33,597 nt of DNA from Candidatus Berkelbacteria bacterium RIFOXYA2_FULL_43_10 (GTDB taxonomy: Bacteria > Patescibacteriota > UBA1384 > XYA2-FULL-43-10): contig MEZY01000002.1 in NCBI GenBank assembly GCA_001776195.1, positions 1-33,597 on the forward strand. Reading direction: 5' to 3'. This document shows positions 24,146 through 31,497 of this stretch, piece after piece. The notes under the pieces are model-generated. The model was not told the origin of the DNA, did no database searches, and saw only the letters and a program-made list of their open reading frames with translations. The position numbers and the translations under genes are program-made. Every line of letters starts with the position of its first letter. Position 1 is the stretch's first letter.

Positions 24146-24171
24146 CCGACCCGTAAGCGTCTACGGGTCGG
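24146..24171 (-). terminator. Hairpin at the end of the GC-rich gene
   Basis: CCGACCCGTA (24146-24155) and TACGGGTCGG (24162-24171) make a perfect 10-bp stem with a 6-nt loop. The gene's TAG stop is within it (24161-24163). On the minus strand TTTTT follows 7 nt after the stem, so it is a plausible but imperfect intrinsic terminator. Confidence 0.6.
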
Positions 24172-24631
24172 CCGGCTCGGCATCATTCTCGGGATGCGCA
24201 TCGATCACTGTATAGGGGTTGTCGTGGCAGACCGGGCACTCTCCATCCTCTTCGACGGTGGATTCGCACTCCGGACACACGCGCATCGCCGGGCGGGATG
24301 TGGGAATGATGTCATCTAGAACTTCCTCGGCAACATCGAGGTCGCCTTCATCCACGTACTCACACCAAGTCACGCTGTATGAGTCCGAGTTTGCCTCGAT
24401 GACGTCTTTGCGGATGAGCGTTCTTCCGTCGTGTCGTAAGATGCCGTTGAATGCTCTCACCGCTAAACCGAGAGCATTCGACATATCACCCACTTTAGCG
24501 TAAACGGAGATCACGCCACCCCAATGATGCGGACAGGACACCTCGGCACGCCGACGTTTCGCGCCGTGGCTTGTGTGTGATCGACCGCGCGTTCTGCCTA
24601 CGTTTGTCGTTGCGCTCTGTGACACGGTCAT
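24161..24631 (-). CDS. GC-rich gene for a zinc-ribbon protein of unknown function
   Basis: A 156-aa protein not matching any family I know. The N-terminus is basic and low-complexity (GRTRGRSHTSHGAKRRR), the middle (VYAKVGDMSNALGLAVRAF) looks folded, then an acidic part (EYVDEGDLDVAEEVLDD) and a C-terminal zinc-ribbon-like CPEC-x9-CPVCH, ending in an acidic tail. Base composition is strikingly different: 24241-24300 is 67 percent GC, while 24001-24060 is 22 percent. It has its own promoter and hairpin, so it is a self-contained unit, probably acquired by transfer. ATG 24631 follows GAGGTGG, better than the upstream start at 24655. It is divergent from leuS. The coding call rests on length, ribosome site, promoter and paired cysteines. 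Confidence 0.7.
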   Translation of the reverse strand: MTVSQSATTNVGRTRGRSHTSHGAKRRRAEVSCPHHWGGVISVYAKVGDMSNALGLAVRAFNGILRHDGRTLIRKDVIEANSDSYSVTWCEYVDEGDLDVAEEVLDDIIPTSRPAMRVCPECESTVEEDGECPVCHDNPYTVIDAHPENDAEPADP

Positions 24632-24644
24632 CACCTCCACCTCT

Positions 24645-24674
24645 ATTATTATCACAATGAGTGGTGTCTGTCAA
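24645..24674 (-). promoter_or_regulatory. Predicted promoter of the GC-rich gene
   Basis: On the minus strand a perfect TTGACA (24669-24674), an 18-bp spacer and AATAAT (24645-24650) precede the ribosome site GAGGTGG and ATG 24631. It is the best -35 box seen in the window and suggests constitutive expression. Confidence 0.65.
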
Positions 24675-24720
24675 TATTTGATACGGATAGATAAAAATGG
24701 TAATCTATAACTATATAATT

Positions 24721-27660
24721 ATGGAAAAATACAATTTCAAAAAGCTAGAAGACAAATGGCAAAAGAAGTGGGAACGATCAAGCTACGGGAAAGCCGTTGA
24801 TTTTGACAATAAGCCAAAACACTACAATTTAGTAGAATTTCCATACCCTTCCGGTGCCGGGCTCCATGTCGGCCACTGTATGGGCTATGGGGCCTCCGAC
24901 GCTTTCTCACGGATGAAGCGGATGCAGGGGTTTAATGTTATGTATCCGATGGGATGGGACGCTTTTGGGTTGCCAACCGAGAATTATGCCATAAAAACAG
25001 GCCGCAAGCCGAAAGATGTGACGGCGGAAAACATCAAAGTGTTCAAAAAGCAGATGAAGCGCCTCGCCTACTCCTTCGACTGGGATAGGGAAATTGACAC
25101 CACAGATCCAGAATACTATAAATGGACGCAGTGGATATTTTTGCAATTTTACAAGCACGCCGTTGTTGAAGGTAAGCTGATCGAGGTTGAAGATGATGAT
25201 CAAATAACCCCGCGACTCGCCTATCAAGCGGAGATGCCGATAAACTGGTGCCCATCATGCAAAATTGGCCTCGCAAATGAAGAGGTTATTGCAGGGAAAT
25301 GCGAACGATGCGGTGCAGGAACAGAACGGAAGATGCAGAAACAGTGGATGCTTAGGATCACCGAATATGCAGATAGATTGATAGACGATCTTAAAACGGT
25401 CGATTACCTTCCCCAGATAGCCACGCAACAGATAAACTGGATCGGGCGCTCGGAAGGAGCTGAAATAGATTTCAGAATACAGAATACAGAATACAGTTTA
25501 AAAGTTTTCACAACGAGGGCGGATACGCTTTATGGCGCAACATTTATGGTAGTAGCACCGGAACATATCATTATTCCGAATCTTGAATCACGAATTAGGA
25601 ATTATGAAGAGGTAAAAGAATATATTAATAACGCGAAAAAGAAGTCTGATCTGGAGAGAACGGATCTTGCAAAGGAGAAGACGGGCGTTGAAATTAAAGG
25701 CGTTAAGGCGATAAATCCCATTAATGGCGCTGAAATACCGATATTTATCGCTGACTATATCCTTGCATCATATGGCACCGGAGCGATAATGGCAGTACCC
25801 GCCCACGACGAACGAGATTACGAATTCGCAAAGAAATACGATATTCCGATCATGGAAGTGATAATCCCAACCGTCACAGATAAGCACGATCCGCCGAAAG
25901 AAGGTGTTGAGACAATATTCAGGAATGCAATTCAAGCGATTGTGATCAACCGAAAAAGCAATAAAGTCCTTATGCTTAAGTGGAAAAAGTTCCCATGGAC
26001 TACATTCGTTACTGGAGGAATTGATGGGAAAGAGGATAAAATTACAGCAGCAAAAAGAGAAGTTCTCGAGGAGACAGGCTATAAAGGCATAAATTTTATC
26101 AAATACTTGGGTGGACCCGTTGAATCTAATTTTTACGCGAATCATAAAGGAGTGAATAGAAAAGCTCATTTCTGGGGGATGGTATTCGAAATTGAAAACA
26201 ATGATAAAGATGAAATTTCTGATGAAGAGAAAGAGATACATGACGTAGAGTGGATGACTTGGGAAGAAATTGAAAAAGATAAGAATATTAAATGCGCGGA
26301 ATACGAAATATGGCTGGAGAGGCTTAAGAATGATAATCAATTATTTACGGATTGCGGTGTTCTTATTAATTCAGGTGAATTCGATGGAATGAGTTCAAAA
26401 GAGGCCGAAAATGCAATTATCAAAAAGTTGGAGAAGGACAATGCTGGCAAATCGACAGTAAATTACAAACTTCGGGATTGGATATTTTCACGTCAGCACT
26501 ATTGGGGTGAACCGATACCGATAATTCATTGTGAAAAATGTGGGACGTTGCCTATTGATGAGAAAGAATTGCCCGTGATACTGCCTGATGTTGAAGATTA
26601 TCAACCGACCAATACGGGTGAATCGCCACTATCCAATATCGATAGCTGGGTAAATATAAAGTGCCCTAAATGTGGCGAGGACGCCAAACGAGAGACCGAC
26701 ACTATGCCGAACTGGGCGGGATCGAGCTGGTACTATGCCGCGTATATCACACGCGGAAATTCGAAATCCGAATATCGAAATCCGAAAGAAGATGAAAATT
26801 TATTCAGTAAATATAAAAAAGAACTTAAGTATTGGCTTCCGGTTGATTTGTACAACGGCGGGATGGAGCATACTACCCTACACCTTCTTTATTCTCGGTT
26901 CTGGCATAAATTCTTATACGATCTCGGTTGTTTTACGACGCCAGAGCCATATAAAAAACGAATTGCGCACGGGATTATTTTGGGCGCGGACAATAGAAAA
27001 ATGAGCAAATCTTTCGGCAATGTAATTAATCCCGACGAGATTATTGATAAATACGGCGCGGACACTCTGCGAGCCTACATAATGTTTATCGGCCCATACG
27101 ACCAAGAGTCGGCTTGGAATATGAATGGGGTTTCGGGGGTATATCGTTTTATCGCAAAAGTATGGGCGAATATCGGCAAAGCAAAAGAAAATGTTGATGA
27201 CGAGCTGGGACGAGCTCTGCATAAGACCATTAAGGGGGTAAGTGATGACATCGAATGCTATTCGATGAATACTTACATCGCGAAACTAATGGAGTTTAAT
27301 AATTTAATGACTCAAAAGGATGCAATAAATTATGAAACACTCAAGATTTATGCAAAACTTTTGTCACCCGCCATACCACATCTTTCAGAAGAATTATGGG
27401 AAATTGTCGGAGAGAAAGGATCAATTTTTGAATCAAACTGGCCGGATTTCGATCAGAAATTGATAGAAGAGGAAGATCTTGTGATAGTAATTCAAATAAA
27501 CGGTAAAGTACGGGATAGATTAACGGTTAAAAGTGATATTTCAAACGCAGAACTTAAGACACTCGCGTTAAACTCCGATACCATACAACACTGGCTTTGT
27601 GGCTCTAAACCAAAAAAGATTATCGTAGTTCCCAAAAAGCTTGTGAGTATCGTAATTTGA
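24721..27660 (+). CDS. leuS: Leucyl-tRNA synthetase with an inserted Nudix hydrolase domain
   Basis: A 979-aa class I synthetase charging tRNA-Leu. HVGH (49-52) and KMSKS (760-764) are intact; a zinc ribbon is at NWCPSCKIGLANEEV...CERCG. The CP1 editing domain has TTRADTLYGATF and the aspartate block AVPAHDERDYEFAKKY, then, instead of a short linker, about 155 residues (roughly 384-540) that form a Nudix domain with a perfect Gx5Ex7REUxEExGU box (residues 432-454, REVLEETGY), before LFTDCGVLINSGEFDGMSS resumes. Two other stretches (residues near 251-259 and 680-690) are encoded by repeat-like DNA. ATG 24721 fits the family N-terminus; ATG 24697 would add eight residues and has a weak GGATAG. 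It is divergent from the GC-rich gene. Confidence 0.97.
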   Translation: MEKYNFKKLEDKWQKKWERSSYGKAVDFDNKPKHYNLVEFPYPSGAGLHVGHCMGYGASDAFSRMKRMQGFNVMYPMGWDAFGLPTENYAIKTGRKPKDVTAENIKVFKKQMKRLAYSFDWDREIDTTDPEYYKWTQWIFLQFYKHAVVEGKLIEVEDDDQITPRLAYQAEMPINWCPSCKIGLANEEVIAGKCERCGAGTERKMQKQWMLRITEYADRLIDDLKTVDYLPQIATQQINWIGRSEGAEIDFRIQNTEYSLKVFTTRADTLYGATFMVVAPEHIIIPNLESRIRNYEEVKEYINNAKKKSDLERTDLAKEKTGVEIKGVKAINPINGAEIPIFIADYILASYGTGAIMAVPAHDERDYEFAKKYDIPIMEVIIPTVTDKHDPPKEGVETIFRNAIQAIVINRKSNKVLMLKWKKFPWTTFVTGGIDGKEDKITAAKREVLEETGYKGINFIKYLGGPVESNFYANHKGVNRKAHFWGMVFEIENNDKDEISDEEKEIHDVEWMTWEEIEKDKNIKCAEYEIWLERLKNDNQLFTDCGVLINSGEFDGMSSKEAENAIIKKLEKDNAGKSTVNYKLRDWIFSRQHYWGEPIPIIHCEKCGTLPIDEKELPVILPDVEDYQPTNTGESPLSNIDSWVNIKCPKCGEDAKRETDTMPNWAGSSWYYAAYITRGNSKSEYRNPKEDENLFSKYKKELKYWLPVDLYNGGMEHTTLHLLYSRFWHKFLYDLGCFTTPEPYKKRIAHGIILGADNRKMSKSFGNVINPDEIIDKYGADTLRAYIMFIGPYDQESAWNMNGVSGVYRFIAKVWANIGKAKENVDDELGRALHKTIKGVSDDIECYSMNTYIAKLMEFNNLMTQKDAINYETLKIYAKLLSPAIPHLSEELWEIVGEKGSIFESNWPDFDQKLIEEEDLVIVIQINGKVRDRLTVKSDISNAELKTLALNSDTIQHWLCGSKPKKIIVVPKKLVSIVI
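25473..25496 (+). repeat. 7-bp tandem repeat inside leuS
   Basis: CAGAATA occurs three times in a row followed by CAG. Three 7-bp units equal seven codons, so the frame is preserved; it encodes RIQNTEYS between DF and LKVFTTRADTL in the editing domain, where other LeuRS have a variable loop. Confidence 0.8.
26758..26789 (+). repeat. Dispersed repeat inside leuS
   Basis: Two 14-bp units (TCGAAATCCGAATA and TCGAAATCCGAAAG) encode SKSEYRNPK between YITRGN and the KYWLPVDLYNGG block. The stretch matches 27 of 32 bases with the reverse complement of the intergenic repeat at 22404-22435. Confidence 0.7.
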
Positions 27661-27736
27661 CGAAAGTAAGGATAACGTTCCGATGCATTGGGTCGGAATC
27701 ACGACTGAAACGTCGGTAAATCAAACTAATGACCGC

Positions 27737-27942
27737 GCGTGATGTGTAATTAATCAGTAACTTCTATAGTGGTCATCTCGACATCGTGTCTGGTTCCACG
27801 ACTTAAGATATACAAATTATTGTAATTCATCATATGCTAAATGGTAGATTTCTCGCCTCCCACTTCGGCTAATCGCTTCGCGGGATGGCTCGAAATGACA
27901 ATTTTATTCTATTTTTACTCGAGAATAATTGCGGATCACGCG
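27737..27942. mobile_element. MITE-like repeat, copy 2
   Basis: About 206 bp with the same block order as 5157-5350: CGTGATGTGTAATTAAT, GTCATCTCGACATCGTGT, ATACAAATTATTGTAATT, AATGGTAGATTTCTCGCCTC, GCGGGATGG, TCGAAATGACAAT, GAATAATT and GGATCACGCG. It has a small extra hairpin segment (CACTTCGGCTAATCGCTTCG) relative to copy 1. The start of this gap (27661-27736) has only a short TTCCGA/TCGGAA hairpin after leuS. Confidence 0.72.
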
Positions 27943-28016
27943 TTAAGAATCGATAAAGAATGTTAAGCGATCAAAAACCGGTTGATGAATGAGCTCAAAT
28001 GTGTTAAGATAATTAA

Positions 28017-28178
28017 GAGCCTGTCTAACAACTACATCTGATAGTCATAAACGGCATATTTCGGCTGCAAAACACGAACTGCTCGTCAAGGTAGCTTTAG
28101 CTATCTTTCCTCACACTTCGCGCTTTTCGCTCGAAATCTACTCGTTTCTTTCTTCTGGAGCAGTTATTAGACAGGCCC
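28017..28178. mobile_element. MITE-like element with GCCTGTCTAA ends
   Basis: GAGCCTGTCTAACAACTAC at 28017-28035 pairs with GCAGTTATTAGACAGGCCC at the right end; the outer 10 bp GCCTGTCTAA (28019-28028) and TTAGACAGGC (28167-28176) are perfect. An inner hairpin AAGGTAGC-TTTA-GCTATCTT lies near the middle. No transposase is encoded. It ends about 27 bp before rpmF, so it may supply or disturb that promoter. Confidence 0.65.
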
Positions 28179-28204
28179 CAAGAGATTAAATAGTCAAGGA
28201 ATAT

Positions 28205-28438
28205 ATGGCAGAACCAAAAAAACGGAATAACAAATCTCGGAGGGGCACAAGAAGAAGAAACATCAAAGAAGTACTACCGAAGGTAATCTATTGTTCAAAT
28301 TGTCACGAGGCAACCCTTCCGCATAAAGTCTGTAAGAATTGCGGTTATTACGGTGGAAAACTTATAATCGAGAAGCCCGAGAAAGTATCCGAGGATTTAG
28401 AAGGGGGAAAAGAAGACGTAAAAATTAAGAAGAAGTAA
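28205..28438 (+). CDS. rpmF: Ribosomal protein bL32
   Basis: A 77-aa large-subunit ribosomal protein. The basic N-terminus AEPKKRNNKSRRGTRRR is the bL32 hallmark, and a zinc-binding set C30-x2-C33, C43-x2-C46 (YCSNCHEA, CKNCGYYGG) is complete, so this is the zinc-containing form. It is about 20 residues longer than usual because of an acidic/basic tail (EDLEGGKEDVKIKKK). AAGGA 5 nt before ATG is a good ribosome site. It starts a group with nusB (1-nt gap) and rnc, coupling ribosome protein supply with rRNA transcription and processing. Confidence 0.96.
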   Translation: MAEPKKRNNKSRRGTRRRNIKEVLPKVIYCSNCHEATLPHKVCKNCGYYGGKLIIEKPEKVSEDLEGGKEDVKIKKK

Positions 28439-28439
28439 T

Positions 28440-28862
28440 ATGAACAGGCATTTATCAAGAATTGTTGCAATGCAGACCCTTTACGAATACGATTTCAGGG
28501 CCAATTCAGATCTTTCTGAAATACTTTGCAGAAATATCTCGGAGTACGAGAACAAAGTTGATGAAGAGTACGTGAGATCATTGGTTAACGGGACACTCAA
28601 AGATATAGATAGGTTCGATAAATTAATCGGAAAATCTGCTCCTGAGTGGCCAATAGATCAGATATCGGTGATAGACAAAAATATACTACGATTGGCGGCA
28701 TACGAACTTACAACCACAAATGATATCCCGGCAAAGGTGGTAATAAATGAGGCGATAGAGCTTGGCAAGCAGTTTGGTGGCGACAACTCATCGAAATTTA
28801 TAAACGGCGTATTGGGAACAATAATGGACGGCTTAGACGAGGCGAAGGAAGATGATAAGTGA
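28440..28862 (+). CDS. nusB: Transcription antitermination factor NusB
   Basis: A 140-aa all-helical protein that binds boxA RNA with NusE (S10) to allow full-length rRNA transcription. Typical blocks: SRIVAMQTLYEYDF at the N-terminus, YVRSLVNGTLKDIDRFDKLI in the middle, and SVIDKNILRLAAYELTTTNDIPAKVVINEAIELGKQFGGDNSSKFINGVLG, which is highly diagnostic at the C-terminal half. Length is normal. It begins 1 nt after the rpmF stop and its end overlaps rnc by 11 nt, so all three are translated from one message. Confidence 0.97.
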   Translation: MNRHLSRIVAMQTLYEYDFRANSDLSEILCRNISEYENKVDEEYVRSLVNGTLKDIDRFDKLIGKSAPEWPIDQISVIDKNILRLAAYELTTTNDIPAKVVINEAIELGKQFGGDNSSKFINGVLGTIMDGLDEAKEDDK

Positions 28863-29562
28863 AGACTATAAGAAATTCGAGAGCTCCCTTGGCGTAGAGT
28901 TCAATGATAAATCACTCTTGCAGATTGTATTTACTCACAGATCTTATCTCAATGAGCATAGAGGGTCAAAGCTTACTCACAATGAAAGGCTGGAATTTTT
29001 AGGTGATGCCGTGTTAGAACTTTGTACTACGGAATATTTGTATAAGAAGCTTGCAAGACCCGAAGGCGAGATGACGAATTTAAGAAGTGCAATGGTAAAG
29101 GGCGAATCGCTCTCAGAGGAAGCAAAGAGATTGGGGATGAACGATCTTATTAAAACCTCACGCGGTGAGTCAAAAAATACCGGAAAAGCTCGCGACCTAA
29201 TTTTAGCTAACGCTTTTGAGGCGCTAATTGGAGCGATATATATTGATAAAGGTTATAAGGAAGTATACAAATTTATCGAAATTAACATCGTATATAAACT
29301 TGATGATATTGTTAAGGAAGGACTCTGGTACGATCCAAAAAGTAGATTTCAAGAAATGGCCCAGGAGAGCATAGGTATTACGCCATCATACGACACATTG
29401 TCAGATACAGGTCCGGATCACAACAAAATTTTTGAAATGGGTGCCTATATTGAGCGTGATTTGGTTGGAAAGGGAAGCGGACAGTCAAAACAAAAAGCTC
29501 AATCGGAGGCCGCAAAAGATGCCTTGAGCCGTTGGGAAGAGATTTTAAAGAAATACAGTTAG
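28852..29562 (+). CDS. rnc: Ribonuclease III
   Basis: A 236-aa double-stranded-RNA endonuclease for rRNA precursor and mRNA processing. The catalytic signature HNERLEFLGDAVLEL (residues 43-57) and the second acidic site DLILANAFEALIGAIYIDKGY are intact. A C-terminal dsRNA-binding domain starts near 160 (DPKSRFQEMAQESIGITPSYD) and ends GKGSGQSKQKAQSEAAKDAL. It is complete and of standard length. Start ATG 28852 lies inside the end of nusB. Converges on dacA with a 50-nt gap that has only a weak TTAAG/CTTAA hairpin. Confidence 0.98.
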   Translation: MISEDYKKFESSLGVEFNDKSLLQIVFTHRSYLNEHRGSKLTHNERLEFLGDAVLELCTTEYLYKKLARPEGEMTNLRSAMVKGESLSEEAKRLGMNDLIKTSRGESKNTGKARDLILANAFEALIGAIYIDKGYKEVYKFIEINIVYKLDDIVKEGLWYDPKSRFQEMAQESIGITPSYDTLSDTGPDHNKIFEMGAYIERDLVGKGSGQSKQKAQSEAAKDALSRWEEILKKYS

Positions 29563-29612
29563 ATCTTTCTTCGCACTATTTTAAGTGTCTTAAGATAGAG
29601 GAAGCCGTTCTC

Positions 29613-30569
29613 TCATCTCCAGATTGTATTCGCCCAACCCCAATCTAGGAGTTTTCTTGCTTCGTCGGCCGAAGCTGGGGCAGTATCGGCGTATGTCTTT
29701 AAAATTATCGCGATTAATGTATGACCATCTCTTTCGGCAGCGCCGACAAGACAATGTCCAGATTCTGGCATATAGCCTGTTTTGACACCCAGGGCACCCA
29801 TATAATTGTACTCCCCCACCAATCTGTTTGAATTATCGAGTGGATGCGAAATCGTGCCTTCGGTGTTCGTCACGATGTATTTCGGCGTAGAAACAATATC
29901 TTTAAATAGCTTAAAATTAAGTGCGTATTTTGTAATTGTAAAGAGATCTTGAGCTGAAGAATAGCCGGATGTATCAAGCCCAGCAGGATCTTTGTATTGG
30001 GTGTCATTCATCTTAAGACGGATTGCAGTTGTATTCATAATCTCAACGAATCTGTCTACGGAGTCGGGGGAGTCAGGATCCAATTGCTCCGCCAAGGCGA
30101 GGGCGGCGTCGTTGCCGGATTTTATTAACATGCAATAAAGAAGATTTTTCACATCAATTTCTTCGCCTACGCGCAAAAATGCATCTGCGCCCGGTTGATA
30201 AGCGGCTCTCTCGCTAATTTCTGCGATATCATCTAAATTGTAATTTTCAAGAACTACTACAGCCGTCATTATCTTGGTAGTTGAGGCGATAGGCACTCTT
30301 AAATTTGAATTGTGTTTTAGAAGAACTTCTCCGCTTTCAAGATCGGCTAGCATGTATCTGTCCGCATAAATATTTGGTATTTTTGCAGAGCGCGACACAG
30401 AAGGAGTATCGACAAGCTCCGGCAAATAATAACTTGGGCTAATTGCTTGGGCCGCTAAGCTATCGCCAAATTCCTGTTTTCGTAAAGCATTATCAAATTT
30501 ATTCGATGCGGAACTAACGCCAAAAGCATTTAGTACTATTGAGAAAAAGATTATCGATTTAATTATCAT
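29613..30569 (-). CDS. dacA: D-alanyl-D-alanine carboxypeptidase (PBP5/6-like, peptidase S11)
   Basis: A 318-aa secreted serine peptidase that trims the terminal D-Ala of peptidoglycan stem peptides. A signal peptide is at residues 1-22 (IIKSIIFFSIVLNAFGVSSA). The three penicillin-binding motifs are present: S96-T-T-K99 in VPIASTTKIMTA, SGN at 151-153 in KSGNDAALALAE and KTG at 263-265 in LGVKTGYMPESGHCL. It lacks the C-terminal beta domain and amphipathic anchor of E. coli PBP5, so it ends soon after the catalytic domain. Its start overlaps the end of the pseudouridine synthase gene by 11 nt. It acts in the envelope, fitting murA and mreB elsewhere in the window. Confidence 0.95.
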   Translation of the reverse strand: MIIKSIIFFSIVLNAFGVSSASNKFDNALRKQEFGDSLAAQAISPSYYLPELVDTPSVSRSAKIPNIYADRYMLADLESGEVLLKHNSNLRVPIASTTKIMTAVVVLENYNLDDIAEISERAAYQPGADAFLRVGEEIDVKNLLYCMLIKSGNDAALALAEQLDPDSPDSVDRFVEIMNTTAIRLKMNDTQYKDPAGLDTSGYSSAQDLFTITKYALNFKLFKDIVSTPKYIVTNTEGTISHPLDNSNRLVGEYNYMGALGVKTGYMPESGHCLVGAAERDGHTLIAIILKTYADTAPASADEARKLLDWGWANTIWR

Positions 30570-31266
30570 ACTGAATTTCCCCGATACTTATCTTTTTGTA
30601 TTCTCCAGGTTTTATTTTGAGATCATTGATCTTAAGATTGGAAATCCTAATTCTTTCAAGTTTCGCGATCACAAGACCGATTTTATCACACATCTTTCTA
30701 ATTTGTCGATTGTGGCCAGTGGTAAGCACTAAGTTAACTATATGCCTGTTGCCGTCAGATTTGAGTATTTCAACATTTTTTGCTTTCATAATCACTCCGT
30801 CGATCAGCATCCCCTTAATCAACTTTGAGACGATTAGATCCTTGGATATGTCCCTTTTGGCGTAGAAGGTGACTTGATACTCTTTTTCACTTCCATGTTT
30901 AGGATGAGACAGCTTATGGGCAAAATCACCATCGTTTGTAAGTAGCATCAATCCCTCGGATTCTTTGTCAAGTCGTCCAACAGGATAAACTCTTGGCGAT
31001 TTGGGGACTAGGTCCAAGACATTTTTCCTCCCCCGCTCATCACTTGCCGTGGATATAATTCCTCTAGGTTTGTAGAGAGCGTAGATAATTTTATTCTCGG
31101 AAAGATTAACAGGACGCTCTTTAAATGTTACTTTATCGCTTTCTTCCGCAGTATCTCCAAGAACCGCAACCCGGCCATTGATTTTAATTTTCCCGTTCAA
31201 AATATGCTCATCAGCCTTTCGCCTAGAGCATACCCCTGCATCACTTAAATATTTATTAATCCTCAT
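30559..31266 (-). CDS. 16S/23S rRNA pseudouridine synthase (RsuA/RluB family)
   Basis: A 235-aa enzyme that isomerises a specific uridine in rRNA. An N-terminal S4 RNA-binding domain (MRINKYLSDAGVCSRRKADEHI...KINGRVAVLG, residues 1-45) is followed by the catalytic domain with YALYKPRGII, the catalytic aspartate in YPVGRLDKESEGLMLLTNDG and the C-terminal VNLVLTTGHNRQIRKMCDKIG. The family splits into RluB, RluE, RluF and RsuA types with different target sites; this resembles RluB most in length, but the target is not certain. ATG at 31266. It is coupled with dacA on the same strand. Confidence 0.94.
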   Translation of the reverse strand: MRINKYLSDAGVCSRRKADEHILNGKIKINGRVAVLGDTAEESDKVTFKERPVNLSENKIIYALYKPRGIISTASDERGRKNVLDLVPKSPRVYPVGRLDKESEGLMLLTNDGDFAHKLSHPKHGSEKEYQVTFYAKRDISKDLIVSKLIKGMLIDGVIMKAKNVEILKSDGNRHIVNLVLTTGHNRQIRKMCDKIGLVIAKLERIRISNLKINDLKIKPGEYKKISIGEIQYDN

Positions 31267-31336
31267 GTAACAACGCTGACTTAACTACACTGAACCATCA
31301 CTGACAAATGAATCTATTTTTTGTAACTGCGTGCGC

Positions 31337-31497
31337 CTAGAAGCTATCTCATAAATAAGTCGAGTTACATTAGATTATCGTTTCCAGGACATAACAATCA
31401 TTGATCTGTCATGCTGAATTTATTTCAGCATCTCAATGGGATTCTGAAACAAGTTCAGAATGACACGGCTTATGATGATTTATGAGATAGCTTCTAG
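31337..31497. mobile_element. MITE-like composite repeat next to aspS
   Basis: CTAGAAGCTATCTCATAAAT (31337-31356) and its exact reverse complement (31478-31497) bound a 161-bp element. Inside is a second palindromic unit, 31407-31464, starting TGTCATGCTGAA and ending TTCAGAATGACA, with a TTCAGCATCTCAATGGGATTCTGAA centre. The right end includes the aspS stop codon (31494-31496). There is no transposase. Confidence 0.72.

Noticed and set aside
24131-24503. Plus-strand frames opposite the GC-rich gene
   Set aside because: They are composition shadows: no promoter or ribosome site, while the minus frame has both and a cysteine pattern.
25768-26340. 190-codon minus-strand frame inside leuS
   Set aside because: It is antisense to the Nudix part, which has a perfect family motif in the leuS frame.
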